Positions 1 to 5,445 of a stretch of 6,474 nucleotides of DNA are shown here, in pieces. This stretch comes from Deltaproteobacteria bacterium (lineage in GTDB: Bacteria; Desulfobacterota; Binatia; UBA9968). Location: NCBI GenBank assembly GCA_005878685.1, contig VBLN01000096.1:2406-8879 (forward strand). Direction: 5' to 3'. Numbering within the stretch: position 1 is the stretch's first letter; the number at the start of each line of letters is the position of its first letter. A program made the position numbers and the translations under genes. Below the pieces are notes generated by a model, which was not told where the DNA came from, did no database searches, and saw only the letters and a program-made list of their open reading frames with translations.

Positions 1-114
1 TTTCTTCTCTCGAATGAAAGCAGCGAGCTGAGCATACAAAGGGTTAGAGGCTAAATGTCGCTCTCCCCAGGCGGCCCAATTCCCCATCGGAGGGGTGATA
101 AAAAGAAGTTTCAT
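1..114 (-). CDS. N-terminus of a probable B12-binding radical SAM protein (partial)
   Basis: Reading the minus strand from the ATG at 114 gives 38 uninterrupted codons that run off the window edge. The protein begins MKLLFITPPMGNW and continues with NPLYAQLAAFIREK. A hydrophobic beta strand followed by a PP turn, then a P-x-Y/G-x-x-LAA-x-x-R helix, is the usual opening of the cobalamin-binding Rossmann domain in B12-dependent radical SAM enzymes (the family that includes BchE and HpnJ). A purine-rich GGGGGAG lies directly upstream of the ATG (about 118-124), which supports the start, and a good minus-strand promoter lies at 158-186. The gene is divergent from the permease at 329. The radical SAM CxxxCxxC motif would lie outside the window, so the family call rests on the first 38 residues only. 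A glycosyltransferase-type Rossmann start is the main alternative. Confidence 0.65.
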   Translation of the reverse strand, partial: MKLLFITPPMGNWAAWGERHLASNPLYAQLAAFIREKK

Positions 115-157
115 TGTCTCCCCCAGATTAAGCTAAATACCTGAAATATTTCTAATT

Positions 158-186
158 AAACTATTTAATTCCGAACTACTTGTCAA
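158..186 (-). promoter_or_regulatory. Sigma70-type promoter for the partial minus-strand gene
   Basis: On the minus strand a perfect TTGACA (-35, at 186-181) is followed by exactly 17 bases and TAGTTT (-10, at 163-158). The -10 keeps only the T, A and final T of the consensus, but the region around it is very AT-rich (about 125-170). The predicted transcript starts near 151, roughly 37 bases before the ATG at 114. Confidence 0.55.
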
Positions 187-188
187 GG

Positions 189-214
189 ATATTGATTAAG
201 GAATATTGATCAAT
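189..214. promoter_or_regulatory. Candidate operator: ATATTGAT direct repeats and ATTGATCAAT palindrome
   Basis: ATATTGAT occurs at 189-196 and again at 203-210, with 14 bases between the starts. The second copy runs into a perfect 10-bp palindrome, ATTGATCAAT (205-214). The boxes fill the gap between the divergent -35 elements (181-186 minus, 206-211 plus) and overlap the plus-strand -35, so a bound regulator could affect both genes. A related ATATTGAC occurs at 252-259. No particular regulator can be named from the sequence. Confidence 0.4.
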
Positions 215-234
215 GCCGCACGAACGTCTACAAT
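206..234 (+). promoter_or_regulatory. Sigma70-type promoter for the solitary permease
   Basis: TTGATC (206-211), a 17-base spacer and TACAAT (229-234) match the sigma70 consensus at four of six and five of six positions. The transcript would start near 241 and leave an untranslated leader of about 88 bases before the ATG at 329. A second TTGACA at 255-260 has no convincing -10 partner. Confidence 0.55.
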
Positions 235-328
235 AAGGTGTGCTGCGAAACATATTGACAACACCCTTAGCCTTCTGGTAGGGGTAAACGCGATCGCTTG
301 GGATCAACAGAGATAGGAGGGCAAGCGT

Positions 329-1177
329 ATGGCTAATGAGAACGTGGCTCAGGAAGAAGCCCTACTAGACGTAAGAGTAGCCGAGGCTTCGCGCCTGTAC
401 AAGTTCTACCTTAACCAAGAGAAAAAGATCTTGGGTACAACCGCTGTGGTTCTATTTCTTACAACCTGGGAGTTGGTCGGAAATACCTTGCAACTGATCA
501 ATCCCATGTTCATGAGCGCCCCTTCGCTGATCTGGAAGGCTGCGGTGCAGCTCTTCGGCTCAGGCGAAATCTGGAATGACCTCTATGTGAGTGGTGTCGA
601 ATTCGGCTGGGGATATTTCCTCTCGGTCATCGTCGGAGTCCCCTTCGGCATCGCCATAGGCTGGTATAAAAAGATGGCCTATACCTTTGATCCTTTCATC
701 AATGCTATGAATGCCACACCACGTGTGGCGCTTCTGCCCTTGATCATCATCTGGCTCGGCATCGGCATCCTCTCCAAAGTCGGTATCATCTTTCTGGGCG
801 CGGTTTTTCCTCTAATGATCAATACGCGGGACGGGGTCAAAACGACGCCGCTCAATCTGCTCAACGCGGCCAAAAGCTTCGGCGCTTCGGAATGGCAGAT
901 TTTTATGAGCATCGTGCTTCCTTCCACAGTGCCGTTTATCCTGACGGGGTTAAGGCTGGCGGTCGGACGGGCTTTAATCGGAGTGCTCGTGGGCGAGCTC
1001 TATGCGGCTACGGCAGGAATTGGTTTTATGATTACGGTGGCAAGCGCGACCTTCCAAACGGATAAAGTCTTTGTTGGCATCTTGATTTTTGCCATCACGG
1101 GAATGGTCGCTACGGATTTGCTAGATAGGTGCGAAAGACGCTTCGATAAGTGGCGTCCTAAAGTCGGGGCAGCTTAG
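329..1177 (+). CDS. NitT/Tau-type ABC transporter permease (SsuC/TauC-like), solitary
   Basis: This 282-residue inner-membrane protein is a channel subunit of an ABC importer of the nitrate/sulfonate/taurine class. An N-terminal cytoplasmic stretch of about 33 residues precedes membrane segments at roughly 36-54, 92-112, 131-148, 150-164, 200-222 and 245-265. The cytoplasmic EAA loop, which docks onto the ATPase, is seen at 179-198: NAAKSFGASEW, then F-x-x-I-x-LP, with the key glycine at 185. The start is secure: AGGAGGG at 315-321 lies seven bases before the ATG. The gene has its own promoter and a strong terminator directly after it, so it appears monocistronic. No ATPase or binding-protein gene is adjacent. 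It may pair with the ATPase at 3558-4352 or with a distant system; the substrate is unknown. Confidence 0.9.
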   Translation: MANENVAQEEALLDVRVAEASRLYKFYLNQEKKILGTTAVVLFLTTWELVGNTLQLINPMFMSAPSLIWKAAVQLFGSGEIWNDLYVSGVEFGWGYFLSVIVGVPFGIAIGWYKKMAYTFDPFINAMNATPRVALLPLIIIWLGIGILSKVGIIFLGAVFPLMINTRDGVKTTPLNLLNAAKSFGASEWQIFMSIVLPSTVPFILTGLRLAVGRALIGVLVGELYAATAGIGFMITVASATFQTDKVFVGILIFAITGMVATDLLDRCERRFDKWRPKVGAA

Positions 1178-1205
1178 TAACTTCTCGTTCTCGTCAGCTG
1201 GTTTC

Positions 1206-1249
1206 AAGAGGTGGCTTTTCCGCCTGAGGCGGAGGCCACCTCTTTTTTT
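1206..1249 (+). terminator. Rho-independent terminator after the permease
   Basis: A ten-base-pair outer stem (AAGAGGTGGC at 1206-1215 with GCCACCTCTT at 1235-1244) encloses an inner GC stem (CCGCC at 1220-1224 with GGCGG at 1228-1232). The run of T from 1243 to 1249 follows. It begins 28 bases past the permease stop codon and separates that gene from the UPF0182 remnant. Confidence 0.9.
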
Positions 1250-1383
1250 CTGCCCATCTAAAGTCTTGATGTTTGGTTTCCCAAGAACTATCCCTCAGAG
1301 CTAAAAGCTTAGTTGCTTTCCTTTCCTGGGTTCTATACGATTTCTCGGATTGCGCTTGGGTCTCCGTGCTAGGAGAAAGTAGG

Positions 1384-1931
1384 ATGAGAAGGTTGCCGGG
1401 TTACGTATTGTTCATCTCTTTACTTCTCCTCTTATTTTTCGGTCAGGCGATTTCACTCTACACGGACTGGCTCTGGTTTCAGGAACTTGGCTTTACTCAG
1501 GTCTTTACCACCATCCTCACCTTTAAATTGTCCTGGCTTTGCTCGTGGGCGGGCTTTTTTCTCTGCTCGTCTATTTTAATGTCAAGCTGGCTGCGCACGC
1601 GCCTCGGAGCGTTCGTTTTCTAGTTCAGGACCAAGTCATTGAACTACCGAGTACAGAAATTATCGATCCACTTGTTCAGGCTCTCATTCTCCCCGCAGCT
1701 CTCGTCCTCGGAGTCTTCGCCGCGCCGCATGCCGCCGGGCAGTGGGAGGCTTTCCTCCTCTTTGTGAACGGCGTTCCGTTTGGACTTGCGGATCCTCTCT
1801 TTGGTCATGACCTAGGCTTTTATGTTTTTCGTCTTCCGGCTCTGGCTACCTTATACGGCTGGCTTAGCTTCGCTCTTGGGCTCACCCTATTAGCGACGGC
1901 CGTTACCTATTTTCTCTATCGAGGAAGCTCA
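1384..1931 (+). pseudogene. UPF0182 (COG1615) family membrane protein, frameshifted and truncated
   Basis: The intact start is the ATG at 1384, with AGGAGA at 1371-1376 seven bases upstream. The first frame reads a hydrophobic segment and the family's DWLWFQELGF motif, then leaves the family after FTTILTFK near 1525-1527. The next frame (phase of 1527) resumes with IVLALLVGGLFSLL, a long membrane-rich stretch and the family motif DPLFGHDLGFYVFRLP (about 1784-1838). Adding one A to the AAA at 1525-1527 would rejoin the frames, so a single-base deletion is the simplest cause. Family resemblance ends at about 1926, where the sequence meets the repeat at 1935. Only about 180 codons remain of a family whose members usually run to roughly 900 residues, so most of the gene is missing. 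A weak promoter-like pair (TTGCTT at 1313, TATACG at 1334, spacer 15) lies upstream. The molecular role of the family is not established. Confidence 0.8.
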
Positions 1932-1934
1932 ATG

Positions 1935-1998
1935 GGGGTCTGGCTTTGTTTTCCCGGCAATCTTGCTAAGAACAATGTCCCAGACTTTTCCAACAGCC
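1935..1998. repeat. Imperfect direct repeat, copy 1
   Basis: This stretch aligns without gaps to 2282-2345 at a constant offset of 347 bases. The first 14 bases (GGGGTCTGGCTTTG) are identical, and there are about a dozen mismatches over 64 bases, or roughly 80 percent identity. It begins a few bases after the point where the UPF0182 gene stops resembling its family, so it marks a rearrangement or insertion boundary. Confidence 0.75.
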
Positions 1999-2040
1999 GG
2001 ACAGAGTCAGCAGAGCCTAGGTCGAGAGGCCATGACCGGC

Positions 2041-2346
2041 TCATTTGCGCTGCCGTTGAAGAGCGCGGCGTTGTTGCCTGCTGAGTTGACTGCCGGGCTG
2101 AACTGGTGGTGGGGGCTGCAGGGCAATGTTTTGTTCGACGACGACCATCCTGCGGTTTAAGCGATTCTCAATAACCTTTGCGGCCGGGCCATTAAAGGTG
2201 ATTTCATTAGCGTGGAAGATGCTTAACACCGCGTTTTGAAGCTCAGAATCGTCCTCTAAGCGTCTCACAGCCGGAAAGTGCGGGGTCTGGCTTTGCTTTC
2301 TCGACAATCTTGCGAAGAACAATGTCGCAAGCTCTTCCGAGAGCAC
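2041..2346 (-). CDS. Possible small hypothetical protein between the repeats
   Basis: A minus-strand frame of 101 codons opens with GTG at 2346 and ends with TGA at 2043-2041. The same frame is open further upstream to 2418, but without a better start. The protein is soluble-looking: a helical start (SEELATLFFARL), a middle with alternating acidic and hydrophobic residues (DDSELQNAVLSIFHANEI), a proline run (PPPPV) and a strongly basic glutamine/arginine tail (SRQQRRALQRQRK). That tail directly before the stop looks like a natural C-terminus. I do not recognise the family. No convincing ribosome-binding site precedes the GTG. The first 21 codons lie in the direct repeat, and the other repeat copy carries mostly amino-acid-changing differences in this frame, so coding constraint is doubtful. 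It could be a decayed or spurious gene. Confidence 0.35.
   Translation of the reverse strand: MLSEELATLFFARLSRKQSQTPHFPAVRRLEDDSELQNAVLSIFHANEITFNGPAAKVIENRLNRRMVVVEQNIALQPPPPVQPGSQLSRQQRRALQRQRK
2282..2345. repeat. Imperfect direct repeat, copy 2
   Basis: This is the partner of 1935-1998, in the same orientation and 347 bases downstream. It covers the 5' end of the possible minus-strand small gene and lies about 100 bases before the toxin-antitoxin pair. In the minus-strand frame both copies can be read as ...TLF-(F/L)-ARL...KQSQTP, but the flanking sequence diverges. Confidence 0.75.
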
Positions 2347-2402
2347 GGCATGGTCGGGTCGAGCCGAAGGTGGGAAGGGATCGGCCCCGTCGAAAACCGT
2401 GG

Positions 2403-2432
2403 TTGAAGAAATTTGCCCCTATGGTGTATCTT
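2403..2432 (+). promoter_or_regulatory. Possible promoter of the toxin-antitoxin pair
   Basis: TTGAAG (2403-2408), an 18-base spacer and TATCTT (2427-2432) match the sigma70 consensus at four of six positions each. A transcript starting near 2439 would rule out the upstream GTG at 2399 as the antitoxin start. It would give either a nearly leaderless ATG at 2444 or a leader of about 40 bases for the ATG at 2480. Confidence 0.3.
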
Positions 2433-2443
2433 GTTGCTTAAAG

Positions 2444-3148
2444 ATGGAATCGGCAAATAAGAAGCCCGATTTGCGTGAGATGCCGGCTTACGGGATAAAC
2501 GAAGCCGCCCACTACCTTGGCATTCCAAAGGCTACGCTTAGGTCGTGGGTATTGGGCCGCCCCTATCTAACGGCAACTGGCAGACGATTTTTTAAGCCCA
2601 TTATTGACCTGCCGGACAGGGAGCAACGCCTTTTGTCCTTTGTGAATCTGGTTGAAGCCCACGTGCTTGACGCAATTAGGCGGGCGCACGGCGTTGCCCT
2701 CTGGCGAGTGAGGAAGGCCCTTGAATATTTGAAGAAGGAATTGGCTTCCAAACATCCTCTGGCAGAGCAGGAATTTGTAACGGACAGAGTGGACCTGTTC
2801 GTCGAAATGTTTGGACAGTTGGTCAACATTTCTCGCGAAGGGCAACTGGTCATCAAAGATCTCATAAAGGCACACCTCAAGCGAGTCGAGCGGGATACAT
2901 CCGGGTTACCGATAAGACTCTATCCCTTCACCAGGGAACGCAAGGCCGATGAGCCCAAGATCATCGTCATTGACCCGCAAATTTCCTTCGGGCGGCCCGT
3001 GCTGGCAGGCACCGGCATCGCGACCACGATCATCGCCCAGCGCTACAAAGCGGGCGAGTCGATAGAAGAGCTGGCGGAGGATTATGGCCGCTCAAGGTCC
3101 GAAATCGAAGAGGCGATCCGCTGCGAGCTCTGGCTCGACGCCGCCTAG
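2444..3148 (+). CDS. HTH plus DUF433 antitoxin-like protein (VapB45 type)
   Basis: The protein has 234 residues from the ATG at 2444. An N-terminal MerR-like helix-turn-helix is visible at about residues 16-40 (YGINEAAHYLGIPKATLRSW). A charged helical middle follows (about 65-150), then a C-terminal DUF433 domain at about 174-228 with the hallmark GRPVLAGTGI and ELAEDYGRS segments. DUF433 proteins are commonly the antitoxin partners of PIN-like toxins. Length and domain order fit mycobacterial VapB45 (Rv2018) as I recall it. The likely role is to neutralise the product of the next gene and repress the shared promoter through the HTH. Its last 65 bases overlap that gene, implying one transcript and coupled translation. 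The start is not certain: the GTG at 2399 adds 15 unlikely residues, the ATG at 2480 begins directly before the HTH (MPAYG), and none of the three has a clear ribosome-binding site. Confidence 0.82.
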   Translation: MESANKKPDLREMPAYGINEAAHYLGIPKATLRSWVLGRPYLTATGRRFFKPIIDLPDREQRLLSFVNLVEAHVLDAIRRAHGVALWRVRKALEYLKKELASKHPLAEQEFVTDRVDLFVEMFGQLVNISREGQLVIKDLIKAHLKRVERDTSGLPIRLYPFTRERKADEPKIIVIDPQISFGRPVLAGTGIATTIIAQRYKAGESIEELAEDYGRSRSEIEEAIRCELWLDAA

Positions 3149-3533
3149 TCCTGCCCTGGTCTTCTTCGTTGACCGCTCGTTGGGCCAAAAGATAATCGCA
3201 GAAAAACTTCGCCAGAGCGGCGTTCAAGTGCAAATCCACGACGCCCATTTTCCCCACAGCGCCCCAGATGAAGACTGGATATCGGAGGTTGGAAGACAAG
3301 GTTGGGTTGTCCTGACCAAGGATGACAGAATCCGTTATCGGCCTGCTGCCCTCGATGCCTATCGCAGACACAAGGTCCGCGTGTTCATCTTTGGTAGCGG
3401 GGAAATGAAAGCGCAAGAGATGGCCGAAGCGTTCGTAAGGGCTCTGCGAAAAATCTCTCGGTTTGCTCTTAAGAAGCCAGCGCCTTTCTTTGCAAGAATC
3501 ACGAGAAGTGGGGTTGTCTCAATTCTGTCTTGA
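3084..3533 (+). CDS. PIN-like toxin candidate (VapC45 type)
   Basis: This 149-residue soluble protein overlaps the DUF433 gene in another frame. The ATG at 3084 is preceded by GGAGG at 3076-3080, only three bases away, inside the antitoxin gene; this suits translational coupling. The first 24 residues are a low-complexity, basic and serine-rich tail produced by the overlap. The conserved fold begins at about residue 25: VFFVDRSLG with Asp30, then QIHDAHF (Asp53), DEDW (Asp62, Glu63, Asp64) and the VLTKDD segment (Asp80, Asp81). These acidic residues are the candidates for metal binding in a PIN-like ribonuclease site. By family knowledge such proteins cleave RNA and are held inactive by the DUF433 partner. 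The basic C-terminal third (RALRKISRFALKK) could bind RNA. Activity and target are inferred, not shown. Confidence 0.78.
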   Translation: MAAQGPKSKRRSAASSGSTPPSPALVFFVDRSLGQKIIAEKLRQSGVQVQIHDAHFPHSAPDEDWISEVGRQGWVVLTKDDRIRYRPAALDAYRRHKVRVFIFGSGEMKAQEMAEAFVRALRKISRFALKKPAPFFARITRSGVVSILS

Positions 3534-3557
3534 TGCTTAGCAGTTCAGCGACATTGC

Positions 3558-4352
3558 TTACGTTGTCGAGCCGACGGCCGCCGCTCGATTTCCACCTGCC
3601 GAAGCCAGCATGCCTCTGATGCGGAGCGTGTAGTCTCCGAAGGGGGCCGAGCTCATGACTTCCAGAGTTCTGGGTCTTTGAAGGTCGATTCTGATTTTCT
3701 CGAGGAGCCGTCCTGGTCGCGCCGACATCACCAGCACGTAATCCGAGAGAAAGACGGCTTCTTGAATATTATGGGTAACAAACAAGACGGTCTTTTTTCG
3801 CTCCTCCCATATTCTTATCAGCTCAAGGTCCAGCTCGTCGCGCGTCATTGCGTCCAGCGCGCCAAAAGGTTCGTCCATGAAGAGGATCTGCGGGTCCGTG
3901 ACGAGCGCCCGACAGAGGGAGACTCTCTGCTGCATCCCGCCCGAAAGCTCATAGGGATACATCTCCTCGAAGCCTGTTAGCCCCACGATCCGAACCAGCG
4001 AGCGGGCCCTCTCTAGGTAGGGTTCCCGCTCAAGCTTGGCAAATTCCACAGGCAGCATGATGTTGCCCAATACCGTCTTCCACTTGAGAAGCACGGGAGA
4101 CTGAAAGACCATGCCGACATTTTCTAGAGGTTCGTCCACTTGTCCGTTGTTTACGCGGACGACGCCTGAGCTGCCGGGAAGGAGGCCCGTAATGATCTTA
4201 AGCAGCGTGCTTTTCCCACAACCGCTGGGTCCCACGAGGGAGACAAAGCTGCCTTCGTCGATGTCGAAAGAGATCTGGTCGAGCGCGTGGATCGACCTTA
4301 AGCCGCTTCTAAAAAACTTTTCGACATCGCGGACAATGATAAGAGGCGGCAC
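3558..4352 (-). CDS. NitT/Tau-type ABC transporter ATPase (SsuB/TauB-like)
   Basis: This 264-residue cytoplasmic ATPase powers the importer encoded by the same operon. All ATPase motifs are present: Walker A GPSGCGKST (41-49), the Q-loop glutamine at 84 (MVFQSP), the signature LSGGMQQR (136-143), Walker B ILFMDE (156-161), the D-loop GALD (164-167) and the switch histidine at 194 (VTHNIQEA). The length is normal for the SsuB/TauB group. The start is a GTG at 4352, with AGGA (4363-4360) seven bases before it; no ATG lies closer to the family start. The gene follows the binding-protein gene by 23 bases and ends the operon, converging on the PIN-like gene with 24 bases between. It could also serve the solitary permease at 329-1177, since ATPases of this class may be shared. 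That is speculation. Confidence 0.93.
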   Translation of the reverse strand: MPPLIIVRDVEKFFRSGLRSIHALDQISFDIDEGSFVSLVGPSGCGKSTLLKIITGLLPGSSGVVRVNNGQVDEPLENVGMVFQSPVLLKWKTVLGNIMLPVEFAKLEREPYLERARSLVRIVGLTGFEEMYPYELSGGMQQRVSLCRALVTDPQILFMDEPFGALDAMTRDELDLELIRIWEERKKTVLFVTHNIQEAVFLSDYVLVMSARPGRLLEKIRIDLQRPRTLEVMSSAPFGDYTLRIRGMLASAGGNRAAAVGSTT

Positions 4353-4375
4353 TCGGAAGTCCTAAGTTGGATTCT

Positions 4376-5410
4376 CTACTTCTTGATAAATTGGTTGGTG
4401 TAGACTTCTTCTAGCGCGACTTTCCTCCCTCCATCGAAAAACTCATTGGTAATTTGGACGGTCTTTCCCATGACCTCAGGCCTCATGTAGCCGAAGCCGG
4501 AATCGAGCGACTCGCGCGGAATGAAGACCTCCTCGACCGCATTCTTGAGCTGTATTCGGGTGAGCTCTTTGTCCAGCTCGGGCTTTTGCTTGAGCAACAT
4601 TTGCAGCACCTCGTCCTGATGATCGCGGCTGTATCTTAAGCCCTCCATCGTCCCCTCCACATAGGCGCGAACGATTTCCGGCCTTCGCTTGACGTCCTCG
4701 TCCTTGACGATCAGGGCGCTGCCGTACATGTCGAGGCCATTTTCTCTCATGTAAACGCGTTTCAGCTTCACCCCTTGCTTTGCGGCTGCTATTTCCGTCA
4801 CCTCATCGTTTGAGGCACGGTACATCACGATGAAATCGACTTTCTTGGCGACCAGGGCCCCTGGTTGCATGGCGGCTGCGGTTTCATTGACCTTCATCGA
4901 CTTGCAATCGATGTTATTGATCTTGCAAAAGGCCGGCATCAGATACCATTGCGCCTGCCCCGGGCTGATGGCCCACGATTTTCCCTCCAGATCCTTTAAG
5001 TTCTTTATGTTCGTGTCGTCGCGCCAAAGAATGGTCGCTGGCACATGTCCCAACTGGGCCACAATGACAACAGGAGTCCCGCGCGAGCGCGCCACAATAG
5101 CGGTGGTAATATCAGCAAAGCCGAAGTCTGCAATCCCGGCGCCCACCGCGCGGACCGTGTCGGCCGAACCCGTGCCAGGCTGTATCGAAGCCGTTATCCC
5201 GCGCTTGGAGTAGAAGCCCTTTTCTTGGGCCACAAACCAAGGAGCGTGCTTGCCTCCAATGATGAAATCCAATCGGATGGTTACAGGTTTGTCGCTCTTT
5301 TCAGCGGCCTTTACCAAGGTAGCCGAAACCGCAGCCGCCAGTATCGCGACGAGTGGGAAAAGCAAGGCAGTGATCCAGCGCTGAAAAGCCAGCCGCAAAT
5401 TCGCAGTCAT
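4376..5410 (-). CDS. NMT1/THI5-like ABC transporter substrate-binding protein
   Basis: This 344-residue protein should be exported to the periplasm, where it captures the ligand. A Sec signal peptide covers about residues 1-35: arginines near the start, a hydrophobic core (ITALLFPLVAILAAAV) and probable cleavage near VKA-AE. There is no lipobox cysteine. The mature part shows the NitT/Tau binding-protein pattern: KHAPWFVAQEKGFY (54-67), a ligand-loop-like GTGSADTVRAVGAG (79-92), ADFGFAD (94-100) and NLKDLEGKSWAI (137-148). Cys162 and Cys169 are close enough to form a disulfide. The cysteine-rich motif of true HMP-precursor-binding Thi5 proteins is absent, so a pyrimidine substrate is not indicated; sulfonates, nitrate, aromatic compounds and others remain possible. 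The ATG at 5410 has a strong AAAGGAGG ribosome site about six bases upstream. The permease gene ends 35 bases before it. Confidence 0.9.
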   Translation of the reverse strand: MTANLRLAFQRWITALLFPLVAILAAAVSATLVKAAEKSDKPVTIRLDFIIGGKHAPWFVAQEKGFYSKRGITASIQPGTGSADTVRAVGAGIADFGFADITTAIVARSRGTPVVIVAQLGHVPATILWRDDTNIKNLKDLEGKSWAISPGQAQWYLMPAFCKINNIDCKSMKVNETAAAMQPGALVAKKVDFIVMYRASNDEVTEIAAAKQGVKLKRVYMRENGLDMYGSALIVKDEDVKRRPEIVRAYVEGTMEGLRYSRDHQDEVLQMLLKQKPELDKELTRIQLKNAVEEVFIPRESLDSGFGYMRPEVMGKTVQITNEFFDGGRKVALEEVYTNQFIKK

Positions 5411-5445
5411 TGGTCTCCTCCTTTAGTATTTTTCGCGCAGCGAGA

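Noticed and set aside
255..284. Second TTGACA (255-260) upstream of the solitary permease as its main promoter
   Set aside because: The only -10 candidates at the right distance are GC-rich (TAGGGG at 279-284). The TTGATC/TACAAT pair at 206-234 is a clearly better match.
1273..1383. Upstream extension of the UPF0182 remnant to 1273
   Set aside because: The ATG at 1384 has a well-placed AGGAGA. The 37 extra upstream residues do not look like the family, and the region holds a possible promoter.
1539..2084. Reading the second UPF0182 frame as an intact 181-residue gene
   Set aside because: It starts in the middle of a membrane segment with no ribosome site, and its last 50 codons are repeat-derived sequence unrelated to the family.
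2399..2443. GTG at 2399 as the start of the DUF433 gene
   Set aside because: The extra 15 residues are cysteine-rich and do not fit an HTH start, no ribosome site is seen, and a possible promoter overlaps this stretch.
3500..3600. Bidirectional terminator between the convergent PIN-like and ATPase genes
   Set aside because: Only weak short stems such as GAGA/TCTC are visible, with no T tract on either strand.
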